From: CAYVMN01 sp964452575
GTDB lineage: Bacteria; Desulfobacterota; DSM-4660; Desulfatiglandales; Desulfatiglandaceae
Reading direction: 5' to 3'
NCBI GenBank assembly: GCA_964452575.1
Contig: CAYVMN010000155.1
Location: forward strand, 1 to 10,892
Length of the DNA: 10,892 nt
The notes under the pieces were generated by a model. The model was not told where the DNA came from. It saw nothing but the letters and a program-made list of their open reading frames with translations, and searched no databases. Numbering within the stretch: position 1 is the stretch's first letter; each line of letters opens with the position of its first letter. Shown here piece after piece: positions 1 to 6,152 of the stretch. Made by a program: the position numbers and the translations under genes.

Positions 1-266
1 AAACAGCCCCATAGGAGGACGTCCCTATGAAGAGCCCTCTCCCCTGCCTGGCAGAGACTGTATTTAAAGCCAAGGGGGCGTGCCAGAGGCTCTGAAGAAT
101 TTGGGTTACGTCCCTTGGAAAAAAGACTCTCACGGTCCTCCCTCCGGGCCAAAGGCGGCCTTTCTTTCAAAGCGCTTGTTAGGCGATTTGTAATTTGGAA
201 TTTCCCCAACAAACATCTCCGCTTCTTCCATAGAAGTTCCAAATTAAGATTCTAAACAAATAGCTA
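1..266. other. Intergenic region downstream of the acyl-CoA ligase
   Basis: No gene can be supported here. The stretch contains inverted-repeat material: a 10-base pair at 191-200/237-246 (listed separately), a 7-base pair CCAAGGG (70-76) with CCCTTGG (112-118), and the small palindrome GGACGTCC at 17-24. None is followed by a T-run in a position that would make a convincing intrinsic terminator for the minus-strand operon, so where transcription ends is not visible. A 22-codon plus-strand ORF (27-95) with a good AGGAGG eight bases upstream is too short to call. Confidence 0.5.
191..246. repeat. Inverted repeat, 10-base arms, 36-base spacer
   Basis: TAATTTGGAA at 191-200 is exactly reverse-complementary to TTCCAAATTA at 237-246. 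It sits 20 bases beyond the stop codon of the acyl-CoA ligase. The arms are A/T-rich, the spacer is long and no T-tract follows, so it is a poor intrinsic terminator. It may be a remnant of the A/C-rich CCAAATT-type spacer repeats; a similar stretch (CCAAATC...TCCAAAATTC) occurs at 3907-3932. Confidence 0.5.
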
Positions 267-1919
267 TTATTTGGACTTCTCGGATTGAATCTTCTTGGCC
301 ATCATTTCCCTTAATTCCACCTTTCGGATCTTGCCGCTGGGCGTCGTCGGGAACTTATCCATAAACTCTATGCGATCCGGGATCTTGAACCTCGCCACCT
401 TATCCTTGAGAAAGCCCTTCATCTCGTCATACGTAAAGGACTCGCCTTTCTTGGGAATAATGCAGGCACAGGTCCCCTCGCCGAGACGGTCGTCGGGGAT
501 TCCGATCACAGCCACCTGCTCTATCTTCTCATAGGTATACAGGATATCTTCCATTTCAGTGGGTGAGATATTTTCTCCCCCCCGGTCGATCACGTCCTTG
601 ATTCTTCCGACGATGATCAGGTTCCCATCTTCATCCATCTTTGCCAGGTCACCGCTGTAGATCCAGCCACGGTCATCGATTATCTCAGCCGTGCGCTTCG
701 GGTCTTTGAAGTAACCGATGCACACGTTTTGGCCCCTTGCGCAGGCCTCACCTTCCTGGCCTATGGGAACGATCCTTCGGTCTTTGTCCACCACCTTGTG
801 TTCCATGCCGGGTTGGGGCCTTCCAACGGTCCTGCAGACGGTTTCAACCTCGTCATCCAGGGATGTTATGTTGCTTATGGCAGTTTCTGTCATGCCATAG
901 GCCGAGGTCATATAACACCCCATGCGATCGATGATCTGATGGGCCACCTCCACCGGAAGAGGGGCGCCGGCCAGGGCCATGGTCCTGAGTGAGGAAAGGT
1001 CATATTGGTTCATGCCTGGATGCTGGAGCATCATGATCGGCATGGTCGGAACGCCGATGGGTATGGTCACACGATTTCGTTCGATCTCCTTAAATGCCTC
1101 TTCCACGTTCCATGTCTCCAGGAGCACACCGCACGAACCACTAATCACGGAGGTGTAGAAGGCATTGACCAGTGCGGTCGTATGAGAAAGGGGGACCATA
1201 ATGAGCCAGATGTCCTCATCGGTAAGCCGGACTCCATTAATGGTCCCCAGGGCCGATCGGCAGCGGGTGTTATGGGTGTGCATGACCCCTTTTGGGTCTC
1301 CGGTCGTGCCAGAAGTAAAGACGATTTCCAGGAGATCATCCGGCTCTACGGGATGCCTCTTCTGATAGACCCGGTGATAATAGTCATCGGGATATTTCTT
1401 CTCCCAGTCCTTCTTGATCAAATCATCCAGGACTATTTCATGGGGGTGGGTTTTCTTCTCCGAAACGATGATGTGCCTCAGTGCAGGCAGATCATGTCTG
1501 ATATCCGATAACAGATCGGAAAAGGAAAAGTTCCAGAACTCCTCGACCATAATGATGGCCACGGCCTCTGTCCTTTCCAGCATATACCGGATCTCTCGTT
1601 CACGTAGCCGCTCTGAAATGGGAATATGGACTGCTCCAAGCCTTGCCAGGGCCAGGACAGAATAGATGAACTCGAGACGGTTTGGGAAAAGGACTGCCAC
1701 CTTGTCCCCGTGACCGATCCCCAGATCTATTAGGGCCAAAACCAGCCGATCAACGATCTGACCAAGCCCTTTCCAGGTTACCGACCTTTCGCGGAACACA
1801 AAGGCCATTCTGTCGGGGAACCGTCCTATGGTCCTTTCCAGGTACTCTCCCAGTGTAACACCGGGGGGAATTTCGCCAGGGGTGTAGTAATAGCTCTTAG
1901 TCAATTTCGTTCTACCCAT
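267..1919 (-). CDS. AMP-forming acyl-CoA synthetase (acyl-CoA ligase)
   Basis: 550-residue cytosolic member of the ANL/AMP-binding superfamily. It should activate a carboxylic acid with ATP and CoA through an acyl-adenylate. Seen in order: phosphate-binding loop TSGTTGDPKG (202-211), YGMTET (340-345), YSGD (421-424), hinge region GRIKDVIDRGGENISP (438-453), and the C-terminal catalytic Lys530 in PTTPSGK. All core motifs are intact and the length is normal. The frame stays open 32 codons further upstream into the preceding gene, but ATG 1919 is preferred because GGAGGAG sits about five bases before it and the preceding stop lies only 10 bases away. The RGGENISP hinge resembles medium-chain, carnitine or cyclohexanecarboxylate-type ligases; this is a weak substrate hint only. 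It follows the dienoyl-CoA-reductase-like gene and should be co-transcribed with it. Confidence 0.93.
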   Translation of the reverse strand: MGRTKLTKSYYYTPGEIPPGVTLGEYLERTIGRFPDRMAFVFRERSVTWKGLGQIVDRLVLALIDLGIGHGDKVAVLFPNRLEFIYSVLALARLGAVHIPISERLREREIRYMLERTEAVAIIMVEEFWNFSFSDLLSDIRHDLPALRHIIVSEKKTHPHEIVLDDLIKKDWEKKYPDDYYHRVYQKRHPVEPDDLLEIVFTSGTTGDPKGVMHTHNTRCRSALGTINGVRLTDEDIWLIMVPLSHTTALVNAFYTSVISGSCGVLLETWNVEEAFKEIERNRVTIPIGVPTMPIMMLQHPGMNQYDLSSLRTMALAGAPLPVEVAHQIIDRMGCYMTSAYGMTETAISNITSLDDEVETVCRTVGRPQPGMEHKVVDKDRRIVPIGQEGEACARGQNVCIGYFKDPKRTAEIIDDRGWIYSGDLAKMDEDGNLIIVGRIKDVIDRGGENISPTEMEDILYTYEKIEQVAVIGIPDDRLGEGTCACIIPKKGESFTYDEMKGFLKDKVARFKIPDRIEFMDKFPTTPSGKIRKVELREMMAKKIQSEKSK

Positions 1920-1929
1920 GCCTCTCCTC

Positions 1930-3867
1930 CTAAAGAATGGAGTCGCATGCGACCTGCAACCCTTGATGGATGGCCTCCCGAATATTTCCAGGCCCTCGAC
2001 AGTCGCCAACGGCAAAGACCTTCAATCCGGCCTTCTTGAGCTTGGACTCCAGTTCGTTGTCTGCCTTTCTGCCTACGGCCAGGACCACTGAGTCCACCGG
2101 GATCTTTCTCTTGAGTCCCTCTGTTTCAACCTGTATACAGTCTTGGTGAATGGACTTGACCTTACACCCGGTGGTTTTTTCAACGCCAAGTCGGGCAAGT
2201 CTCTCCAACAGTAACACCCTCGTCCTTGGTTCAATATCCAATGCAATGTCATTGAGCATCTCTATGAGCCGCACTGTCTTTCCCTCGACAGCCAAGAATT
2301 CTGCGGTTTCACACCCCACCAAGCCTCCGCCGACCACCACGACCTTCTTGCCCAAGGGAGGGTGATTCAGGAGTACGTCACGCGCCGTAACCACGTGGGG
2401 TTGATCAGCGCCAGGGATTGAAGGGCGTATGGGGCTCGAACCCGTGGCCAGAACCACCGCATCGACGCTCTTGTCTTTAAAGGTCCTGTCTAGGAATTCT
2501 TCGCCGAGATTGACCTCAACTCTTGTGTCTGCAAGTCGAGATTCATAGTAATGGATTAATCGTCTCAGGAGATCCTTGTGGGGAGGGGCAGAGGCCTCCC
2601 ACAACTGCCCGCCGATTCGCTCCTCCTTTTCATAGAGCAAGACCCTGTGCCCGAGAGAAGCGGCGGTGCAGGCGGCCTCCAGTCCTGCCGGACCGGCCCC
2701 CACCACAGCGATTTTCTTGGGGCTTAAGGCCTTTTTTTTTGCGGGAGGGTGATCCTCTCTTCCTGCAAGGGGATTTACGGAACATTCGATGGGGTCTTGT
2801 TTGCCTACGGCCTCGACGCACCAATTACATGCGATGCACTCCCTGATAGGTCCATTAATCTTCCCTGCCGCCTTGTCTGGCCACTCTGGATCGGCCAGGA
2901 GGCCTCGTCCCAGGGCAATCAGATCAACCCTGCCCTCCATCAAGAACCGCTCTGCGGATTCAGGAGTGGTAATGCGACCCACTCCGATTACGGGTGGTCC
3001 CACCTCTCTTCGGAACCTTTCCGCTAGACCTATCAGACACCCTTCTGGCAATGCCTGTGGCTGAATACAATAGAGAGAGGACTGAGGCCTCTCTGTGGTC
3101 CCTGCCGAGACATGAAGGATATCGACGCCCGCGTGCCTCAGTGCCCTGCCCAGGGATAGGGCCTCCTCTAATGAATATCCTCCTTCTTCATGTTCCTGGG
3201 CGCTCATCCTGAAGAGGAGCGGAAAATGTCTTCCTATGGCTTCTCTGATCGATTCTGCAATCTCAATGGGAAACCGCATCCGGCCTTCCAGGCATCCGCC
3301 ATATCTGTCTTCCCGCTGGTTTGACCGAGGGGAGAAGAACTGATGGATGAGGTAGCCGTGGGCCCCATGGATCTCAATGGCGTCAAAACCCAGGGCAACA
3401 GCCCTTTCGGCAGCCCGTGCAAAATCCGAGATGGTTTCCTTTATCTCTTTGGTGTTCAAAGGGGTGGGGAGATGCGTCCTCTCTGGAGCCGGGATTTCTG
3501 ATGGTCCCACTACCTGCCCTCCGCTCACACTGGGATCAACGAGCCTTCCCCCGTGGTTGAGCTGGATGGCAACCTTAGAACCGGCCTCATGAATGGCTCT
3601 CACCAGTTCCCTCATGCCGTCTTCATGGGAATGCTCAAAAAGACAGAGACCTCCGGCCCTGTGCCTCGCAGTAAGGCTTACGGCAACGGCCTCAGTTATA
3701 ATCATTCCCACACCGCCCCTGGCCCTCGCGACGTAGTAGGCTATGGAGCGAGGGGTGATCATTCCCCTGCTGTCTGAAAGGTTATTTCCCATTGGAGCCA
3801 TCAGGATTCGATTAGGTATCTCAAGATCCCGGACCTTGAATGTGCTAAAGAGGTAGGAGTATGGCAT
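1930..3867 (-). CDS. FMN/FAD/[4Fe-4S] NADH:flavin oxidoreductase, 2,4-dienoyl-CoA reductase-like
   Basis: 645-residue two-part enzyme of the FadH/enoate reductase/TMADH type, which moves hydride from NAD(P)H through FAD and an Fe-S cluster to FMN and then to an activated C=C bond. Residues ~1-335 form an old-yellow-enzyme TIM barrel: MAPMG (23-27), QLNHGGR (102-108), HGAHGYL with the likely proton donor Tyr172 (167-173), and the FMN-phosphate region GVGRIT...ALGRGLL (295-324). The cluster ligands are Cys344, Cys347, Cys350 and Cys362. Residues ~384-645 carry FAD motif GAGPAGLEAA (390-399), NAD motif GGGLVGCE (513-520) and a C-terminal AVGDC (619-623). E. coli FadH has 672 residues, so this is full length. 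ATG 3867 is chosen because it begins the normal N-terminus; a modest GGGGA precedes it and the extra 20 upstream codons look unrelated. Reduction of dienoyl-CoA or another enoyl compound is inferred; the substrate is unknown. Confidence 0.9.
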   Translation of the reverse strand: MPYSYLFSTFKVRDLEIPNRILMAPMGNNLSDSRGMITPRSIAYYVARARGGVGMIITEAVAVSLTARHRAGGLCLFEHSHEDGMRELVRAIHEAGSKVAIQLNHGGRLVDPSVSGGQVVGPSEIPAPERTHLPTPLNTKEIKETISDFARAAERAVALGFDAIEIHGAHGYLIHQFFSPRSNQREDRYGGCLEGRMRFPIEIAESIREAIGRHFPLLFRMSAQEHEEGGYSLEEALSLGRALRHAGVDILHVSAGTTERPQSSLYCIQPQALPEGCLIGLAERFRREVGPPVIGVGRITTPESAERFLMEGRVDLIALGRGLLADPEWPDKAAGKINGPIRECIACNWCVEAVGKQDPIECSVNPLAGREDHPPAKKKALSPKKIAVVGAGPAGLEAACTAASLGHRVLLYEKEERIGGQLWEASAPPHKDLLRRLIHYYESRLADTRVEVNLGEEFLDRTFKDKSVDAVVLATGSSPIRPSIPGADQPHVVTARDVLLNHPPLGKKVVVVGGGLVGCETAEFLAVEGKTVRLIEMLNDIALDIEPRTRVLLLERLARLGVEKTTGCKVKSIHQDCIQVETEGLKRKIPVDSVVLAVGRKADNELESKLKKAGLKVFAVGDCRGPGNIREAIHQGLQVACDSIL

Positions 3868-3930
3868 AATTTCCCCGTATCGCGTCTCATAAACGAATGC
3901 CAAGCACCAAATCACAAAAAAATCCAAAAT

Positions 3931-4187
3931 TCAAGTAATCAGTGGAGATGGGACGCTGCGGTGACAGGGAAGCTGAACCCCGCGAAGAAGTGTCTGCAGG
4001 CATTCTTTTTCAATGGGCGATTTGAAACCCGCTGATGATGGAACGGTCCTGTTCGCGCCATTTAAGGCCTGATCCATAGTTGCAAGGATGGCATCGCCGT
4101 GACAGCTTTTGGAGCAGAAAAGCGCGGTTTTGGGACATTGAGCGGATCCAGGCTGCCAATCGCCCAGAGTCGGACAGGGGCGTCCAT
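3931..4187 (-). pseudogene. Decayed DprA/SLOG-like gene, multiple frameshifts
   Basis: No single frame is coding, but stitching minus-strand frames gives a recognisable small DprA-like (SMF/SLOG Rossmann) protein. From ATG 4187 one frame reads IGSLDPLNVP. After a base loss near 4131-4136 the next frame reads PKTALFCSKSCHGDAIL. After another loss near 4060-4067 the third reads KWREQDRSIISGFQ. After a gained base near 4021-4023 the second frame resumes with SPIEKECLQTLLRGVQ. This matches the family pattern of a PKTALFCS segment, a GDAIL segment, an ISGFHSPIEKECL segment and LLRG. The expected continuation (QPVIVCPARS and about 80 more residues) is missing or scrambled before the stop at 3931. 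The family assignment is from memory of its consensus. It sits between the HEPN gene and the dienoyl-CoA-reductase-like gene. Bases 4188-4249 and 3868-3930 hold nothing further that I recognise. Confidence 0.72.
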
Positions 4188-4249
4188 ACCCAGGCGTTTA
4201 GACAGCCGCGGGACCGGTGGGACCGGGGGTATTAATATTCCTGGGGTGA

Positions 4250-4666
4250 CTAATCCCTTCTTCCCAGAATGGTTTCTATCCGGGCAATAAAGCCGCCGCA
4301 CTGTTCGAGGTAGAGGCTGACCTCTTCAGCCTGGAACACCCGCAGGGGCTGATAATCACCCTCATGTCGACTGTCAAAGATCTTGTTGTAGAACTTGCCC
4401 CACTCCGGTTCCAGTATTCCTTCCCTGATTAAGTCCTTATGGAGCGCGGCCTTCACACCGGTATGTTTCTTAAAAGAACTTCCCTCTTTCAGTAACAAGG
4501 CAGTCAGGGCATAGAAAGACGCATAATAGAGATTTCTGATAGCCGTTGCAAGCCGCCCGGATGCGTATTCGCTGCGTCCGGCCGCCAGCGATTCGTGCGC
4601 CTTTTCCATCCAGTAGTCTATGAGGACGGATTTGTGGTCCTTCTGGAAGGAGCCCGTGTCTGTCAT
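4250..4666 (-). CDS. HEPN domain protein, UPF0332-like, partner of MNT nucleotidyltransferase
   Basis: 138-residue all-alpha protein. The HEPN/UPF0332 signature is visible: an early helix with the AHESLAAGR region (23-31), the central AIRNLYYASFYALTALLL (42-59), KKHTGVKAAL (66-75), and the R-x4-Y motif in SRHEGDY (99-105) followed by a final amphipathic helix. In MNT-HEPN systems the HEPN protein is typically the toxin or substrate and the MNT protein its antidote. The classical ribonuclease motif R-x4-6-H is not present: His101 directly follows Arg100, so RNase activity is uncertain. Its ATG lies inside the stop region of the MNT gene (ATGA overlap), implying translational coupling. The paired arrangement supports the call strongly; the molecular activity does not follow from sequence alone. 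Confidence 0.85.
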   Translation of the reverse strand: MTDTGSFQKDHKSVLIDYWMEKAHESLAAGRSEYASGRLATAIRNLYYASFYALTALLLKEGSSFKKHTGVKAALHKDLIREGILEPEWGKFYNKIFDSRHEGDYQPLRVFQAEEVSLYLEQCGGFIARIETILGRRD

Positions 4667-5010
4667 CGCATCGCCACCCCCTCCCTGTTGATTTCTTTAT
4701 GAATCGGAAGAACGGTGCATATTCCATCATTCCAATCATCAAGCGTATTGACAACGATGCTGATGACGACATCATACTTCATCTCCACCTCAAAGAGGGC
4801 ATCCACTATCTGATGCCGCTCCTTCCAGCCAATGGGATTCGTGGTCAACAGGAGCAAATCGATATCCGATTCCGGTTCGCTGTCGCCTCTTGCCTTTGAA
4901 CCAAAGAGGATAACCTTCTTCACGGGAAACCGTTCCTTTAGGATTCGCGTCGCTTCCACAATGGCCGCTATTTCGTTCTTCCTCAATTTCAGGTCTTCAA
5001 GACTTCTCAA
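4663..5010 (-). CDS. MNT-type minimal nucleotidyltransferase (antitoxin-like)
   Basis: 115-residue single-domain polymerase-beta-fold nucleotidyltransferase. The active-site pattern GS-x10-D-x-D is complete: Gly37-Ser38, Asp49 and Asp51, with a plausible third carboxylate Asp80 in KYDVVIS. In characterised MNT-HEPN pairs this enzyme modifies and neutralises the HEPN partner by transferring AMP to a tyrosine; applying that here is inference. The start is a TTG at 5010, immediately preceded in frame by a TAA stop, with AAGGAG about nine bases upstream. No ATG exists before residue 77, so a TTG start is forced unless the true start is internal. It overlaps the HEPN gene by four bases. Confidence 0.85.
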   Translation of the reverse strand: MRSLEDLKLRKNEIAAIVEATRILKERFPVKKVILFGSKARGDSEPESDIDLLLLTTNPIGWKERHQIVDALFEVEMKYDVVISIVVNTLDDWNDGICTVLPIHKEINREGVAMR

Positions 5011-5347
5011 TTAAATCAACTCCTTGCTCCCATACCAGTTTAGGACTTAGAGTTCACCTCTACGCACACCATACTCCTTCCCCTCTCACATCAATCTCAT
5101 TCGTCACTGACCTATCCAGGGCTTGGCCTACTTCAGGCAGACTAGTTCATACTTAATGATAAAATCCGGTTCCTGCCTGCAAAGCCGTAACGCTTTGCAA
5201 GGGCCTGGTTGCTCCCTCTTCGTTTTATGTGCCAGCCGTCGCGTCCCGAGGCCATCATCTTCCCAATGCCAAAAGATCTTTTTCTGGGTGAAAAAGGCGG
5301 TTATAAGCCCAATTTGAGGCTCCGCTCTTACGTCTTCTCAAAGCATT
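5011..5347. other. Gene-free stretch upstream of the MNT-HEPN pair
   Basis: All six frames are repeatedly interrupted or give only short, unrecognisable ORFs. On the minus strand, short open pieces (one beginning near 5244 with MMASGRDGWHIKRRGSNQ, another reading SNWAYNRLFHPEKDLLAL just beyond the DUF1156 fragment) could be further decayed coding sequence, but I cannot assign them. A perfect 8-base hairpin lies at 5178-5199. The MNT promoter should lie here; I see no convincing -35/-10 pair at normal spacing. Confidence 0.5.
5178..5199. repeat. Perfect 8-base-pair hairpin with 6-base loop
   Basis: TGCAAAGC (5178-5185) and GCTTTGCA (5192-5199) are exact reverse complements around the loop CGTAAC. 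No T-run follows on either strand, so it is not a standard intrinsic terminator. It lies in the gene-free zone between the DUF1156 fragment and the MNT gene, and could be an operator, a mobile-element end or a remnant. Confidence 0.55.
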
Positions 5348-5440
5348 TCAATCTGTTGCCTTGGTCCGACCCGGAACCAGGGCGGCCGATTCCACACTCA
5401 CTTCCTTGACCGGGAAACTCTCCTCAATGAAACGTTTCAA
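5348..5440 (-). pseudogene. N-terminal remnant of a DUF1156-type DNA methyltransferase
   Basis: A 30-codon open segment starting at TTG 5440, with GGAGG and suitable spacing upstream (GGAGGTAATCCG before TTG). Its first 19 residues (from KRFIEESFPVKEVS to the ESA at 17-19) match the highly characteristic opening of DUF1156 adenine-specific methyltransferase-like proteins, roughly RxIExxFPxKEVSxESA. In the family this is followed at once by REKxIRHGHISTLHIWWARRPL. Here the similarity stops dead after ESA, is replaced by unrelated ALVPGRTKATD, and then a TGA. Full-length relatives are many hundreds of residues. The intact ribosome binding site plus the abrupt break point to a deletion or rearrangement rather than slow decay. 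Assignment rests on recall of the family consensus over a short stretch. Confidence 0.62.
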
Positions 5441-5477
5441 CGGATTACCTCCCCTGGCTCTTTCCTGCCTCCCTCGG

Positions 5478-5500
5478 TCCTGTCAAAGTCCTTGTCAAAG
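5478..5500. repeat. Imperfect tandem duplication TCC(T)TGTCAAAG
   Basis: TCCTGTCAAAG (5478-5488) is followed directly by TCCTTGTCAAAG (5489-5500), differing by one inserted T. It lies six bases beyond the antitoxin stop codon, in the spacer before the DUF1156 fragment. Two copies only; function unknown. Confidence 0.5.
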
Positions 5501-5505
5501 AGTAA

Positions 5506-5823
5506 TCAACGCACGGCACGCACTTCAAAACGGATGCCTTCGCGTTTCTGAAGGTGTGCAATGATTTCGAAAAGGTTCCGGGCCTGAGGGTTCCCCTTCG
5601 GGCCCAGCATTCGCATCAAACTCTTGGGGGATTTATCGGTAAGCGATCCCAGGACATCAAACCCAATGGTGGCATTAATAAAATCGCGCAGTATGGCCTT
5701 GCCTGCATCCACTTCCCCAACCAGGAGGTATTCAACCCCCTCTTTGAGCAGCTCCTCACGGAATTCCGGGTCACGCGCAACCCTCTCTTTAACGGTTTCC
5801 TTGAAATCAACTGTAAGCGCCAT
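5506..5823 (-). CDS. HTH antitoxin / transcriptional regulator (HigA-like, COG3636 type)
   Basis: 105-residue DNA-binding protein. After an N-terminal stretch that includes the FREELLKEGVEYLL helix (21-34) and GKAILRDFINATIGF (41-55), the helix-turn-helix covers about residues 52-92, with the hallmark KSPKSLMRMLGPKGNP (64-79) and ARNLFEIIAHLQ (81-92). This is the regulator typically paired with RelE/ParE-superfamily 'addiction module killer' proteins: it binds and neutralises the toxin and represses the pair. ATG 5823 is two bases after the toxin stop, with GGAGG seven bases upstream, so it is translationally coupled. The toxin-first order is normal for this class (HigBA-like). The open frame extends 14 codons upstream into the toxin gene, but that extension has no comparable support. 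Confidence 0.88.
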   Translation of the reverse strand: MALTVDFKETVKERVARDPEFREELLKEGVEYLLVGEVDAGKAILRDFINATIGFDVLGSLTDKSPKSLMRMLGPKGNPQARNLFEIIAHLQKREGIRFEVRAVR

Positions 5824-5825
5824 AG

Positions 5826-6152
5826 TCAACCCTCCTGCCGCTTTCTTTCCTTGTATTCTTTCCACATCATCCGGGCATTCTGGATATCTTTCTGCTGACG
5901 TTTCTTTGTGCCGCCGCCAAGCAGGATGATAAGATCATCTCCATCCTTGCCAAAATAGACGCGATATCCGGGTCCGAAATCTATCCGGCATTCGAAAACG
6001 CCTTCCCCAACGCCCTTCGTATTGGACAAATTGCCTTGCTCCATGCGCACCAGAGCAGCTACTACTTTGGCAGCGGCCTGCGCATTCAAGCGATTGAACC
6101 AGTTGGCATAAGGACTGCCGCCTTTACGGTCGATATATTCTCTGATTTCCAT
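5826..6152 (-). CDS. RelE/ParE-superfamily toxin (phage Gp49-like, HigB-like)
   Basis: 108-residue probable ribosome-dependent mRNA interferase or related toxin. Visible family features are SPYANWFNRLN (13-23), GVGEGVFECRIDFGPGYRVYF (47-67, the strand-rich core with Arg56, Tyr63, Arg64 and Tyr66), and LLGGGTKKRQQKDI (77-90), followed by a basic C-terminal helix. ATG 6152 is chosen because it begins the usual MEIREY-type start. The frame continues 38 codons upstream, but that part is antisense to, or shared with, the neighbouring dehydrogenase. No good Shine-Dalgarno sequence precedes the ATG, which could keep toxin synthesis low. The first 29 bases overlap, in another frame, the aberrant tail of the upstream dehydrogenase. 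A 16-base palindrome 15 bases upstream is a candidate operator. Confidence 0.88.
   Translation of the reverse strand: MEIREYIDRKGGSPYANWFNRLNAQAAAKVVAALVRMEQGNLSNTKGVGEGVFECRIDFGPGYRVYFGKDGDDLIILLGGGTKKRQQKDIQNARMMWKEYKERKRQEG

Noticed and set aside
27..95. 22-codon plus-strand ORF beginning ATG at 27, with AGGAGG at 13-18
   Set aside because: The ribosome binding site is good, but the peptide is short, shows no known feature, and there is no downstream plus-strand gene in the window for it to lead. I could not separate it from chance.
70..118. CCAAGGG / CCCTTGG inverted repeat as a terminator
   Set aside because: Seven-base arms 35 bases apart and no proper T-run on the correct side; recorded only as part of the intergenic region.
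130..231. 33-codon minus-strand ORF (MEEAEMFVGE...) downstream of the ligase
   Set aside because: No Shine-Dalgarno sequence, and it includes the spacer of the 191-246 inverted repeat and one arm; more likely spacer sequence than a gene.
1005..1511. 168-codon plus-strand ORF across the acyl-CoA ligase gene
   Set aside because: Fully antisense to a gene with every ANL motif intact; its translation shows no domain and low-quality composition, so it is a shadow frame.
2523..2846. 107-codon plus-strand ORF within the dienoyl-CoA-reductase-like gene
   Set aside because: Antisense to the Fe-S/FAD domain coding region; Arg/Pro-rich translation typical of a shadow frame.
4062..4301. 79-codon minus-strand ORF between the HEPN gene and the dienoyl-CoA-reductase-like gene
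   Set aside because: Not an intact gene: only one stretch (IGSLDPLNVP) is meaningful, as the first frame of the DprA-like pseudogene; the rest is out of frame.
5041..5097. Promoter for the MNT-HEPN pair (TTGATG ... TATGGT on the minus strand)
   Set aside because: The spacer is only 15 bases and the -10 is weak; not enough to call.
5123..5409. Overlapping plus-strand ORFs of 64-66 codons upstream of the MNT gene
   Set aside because: No recognisable domain, no ribosome binding sites of note, and strand opposite to everything else; treated as chance ORFs in a degraded region.
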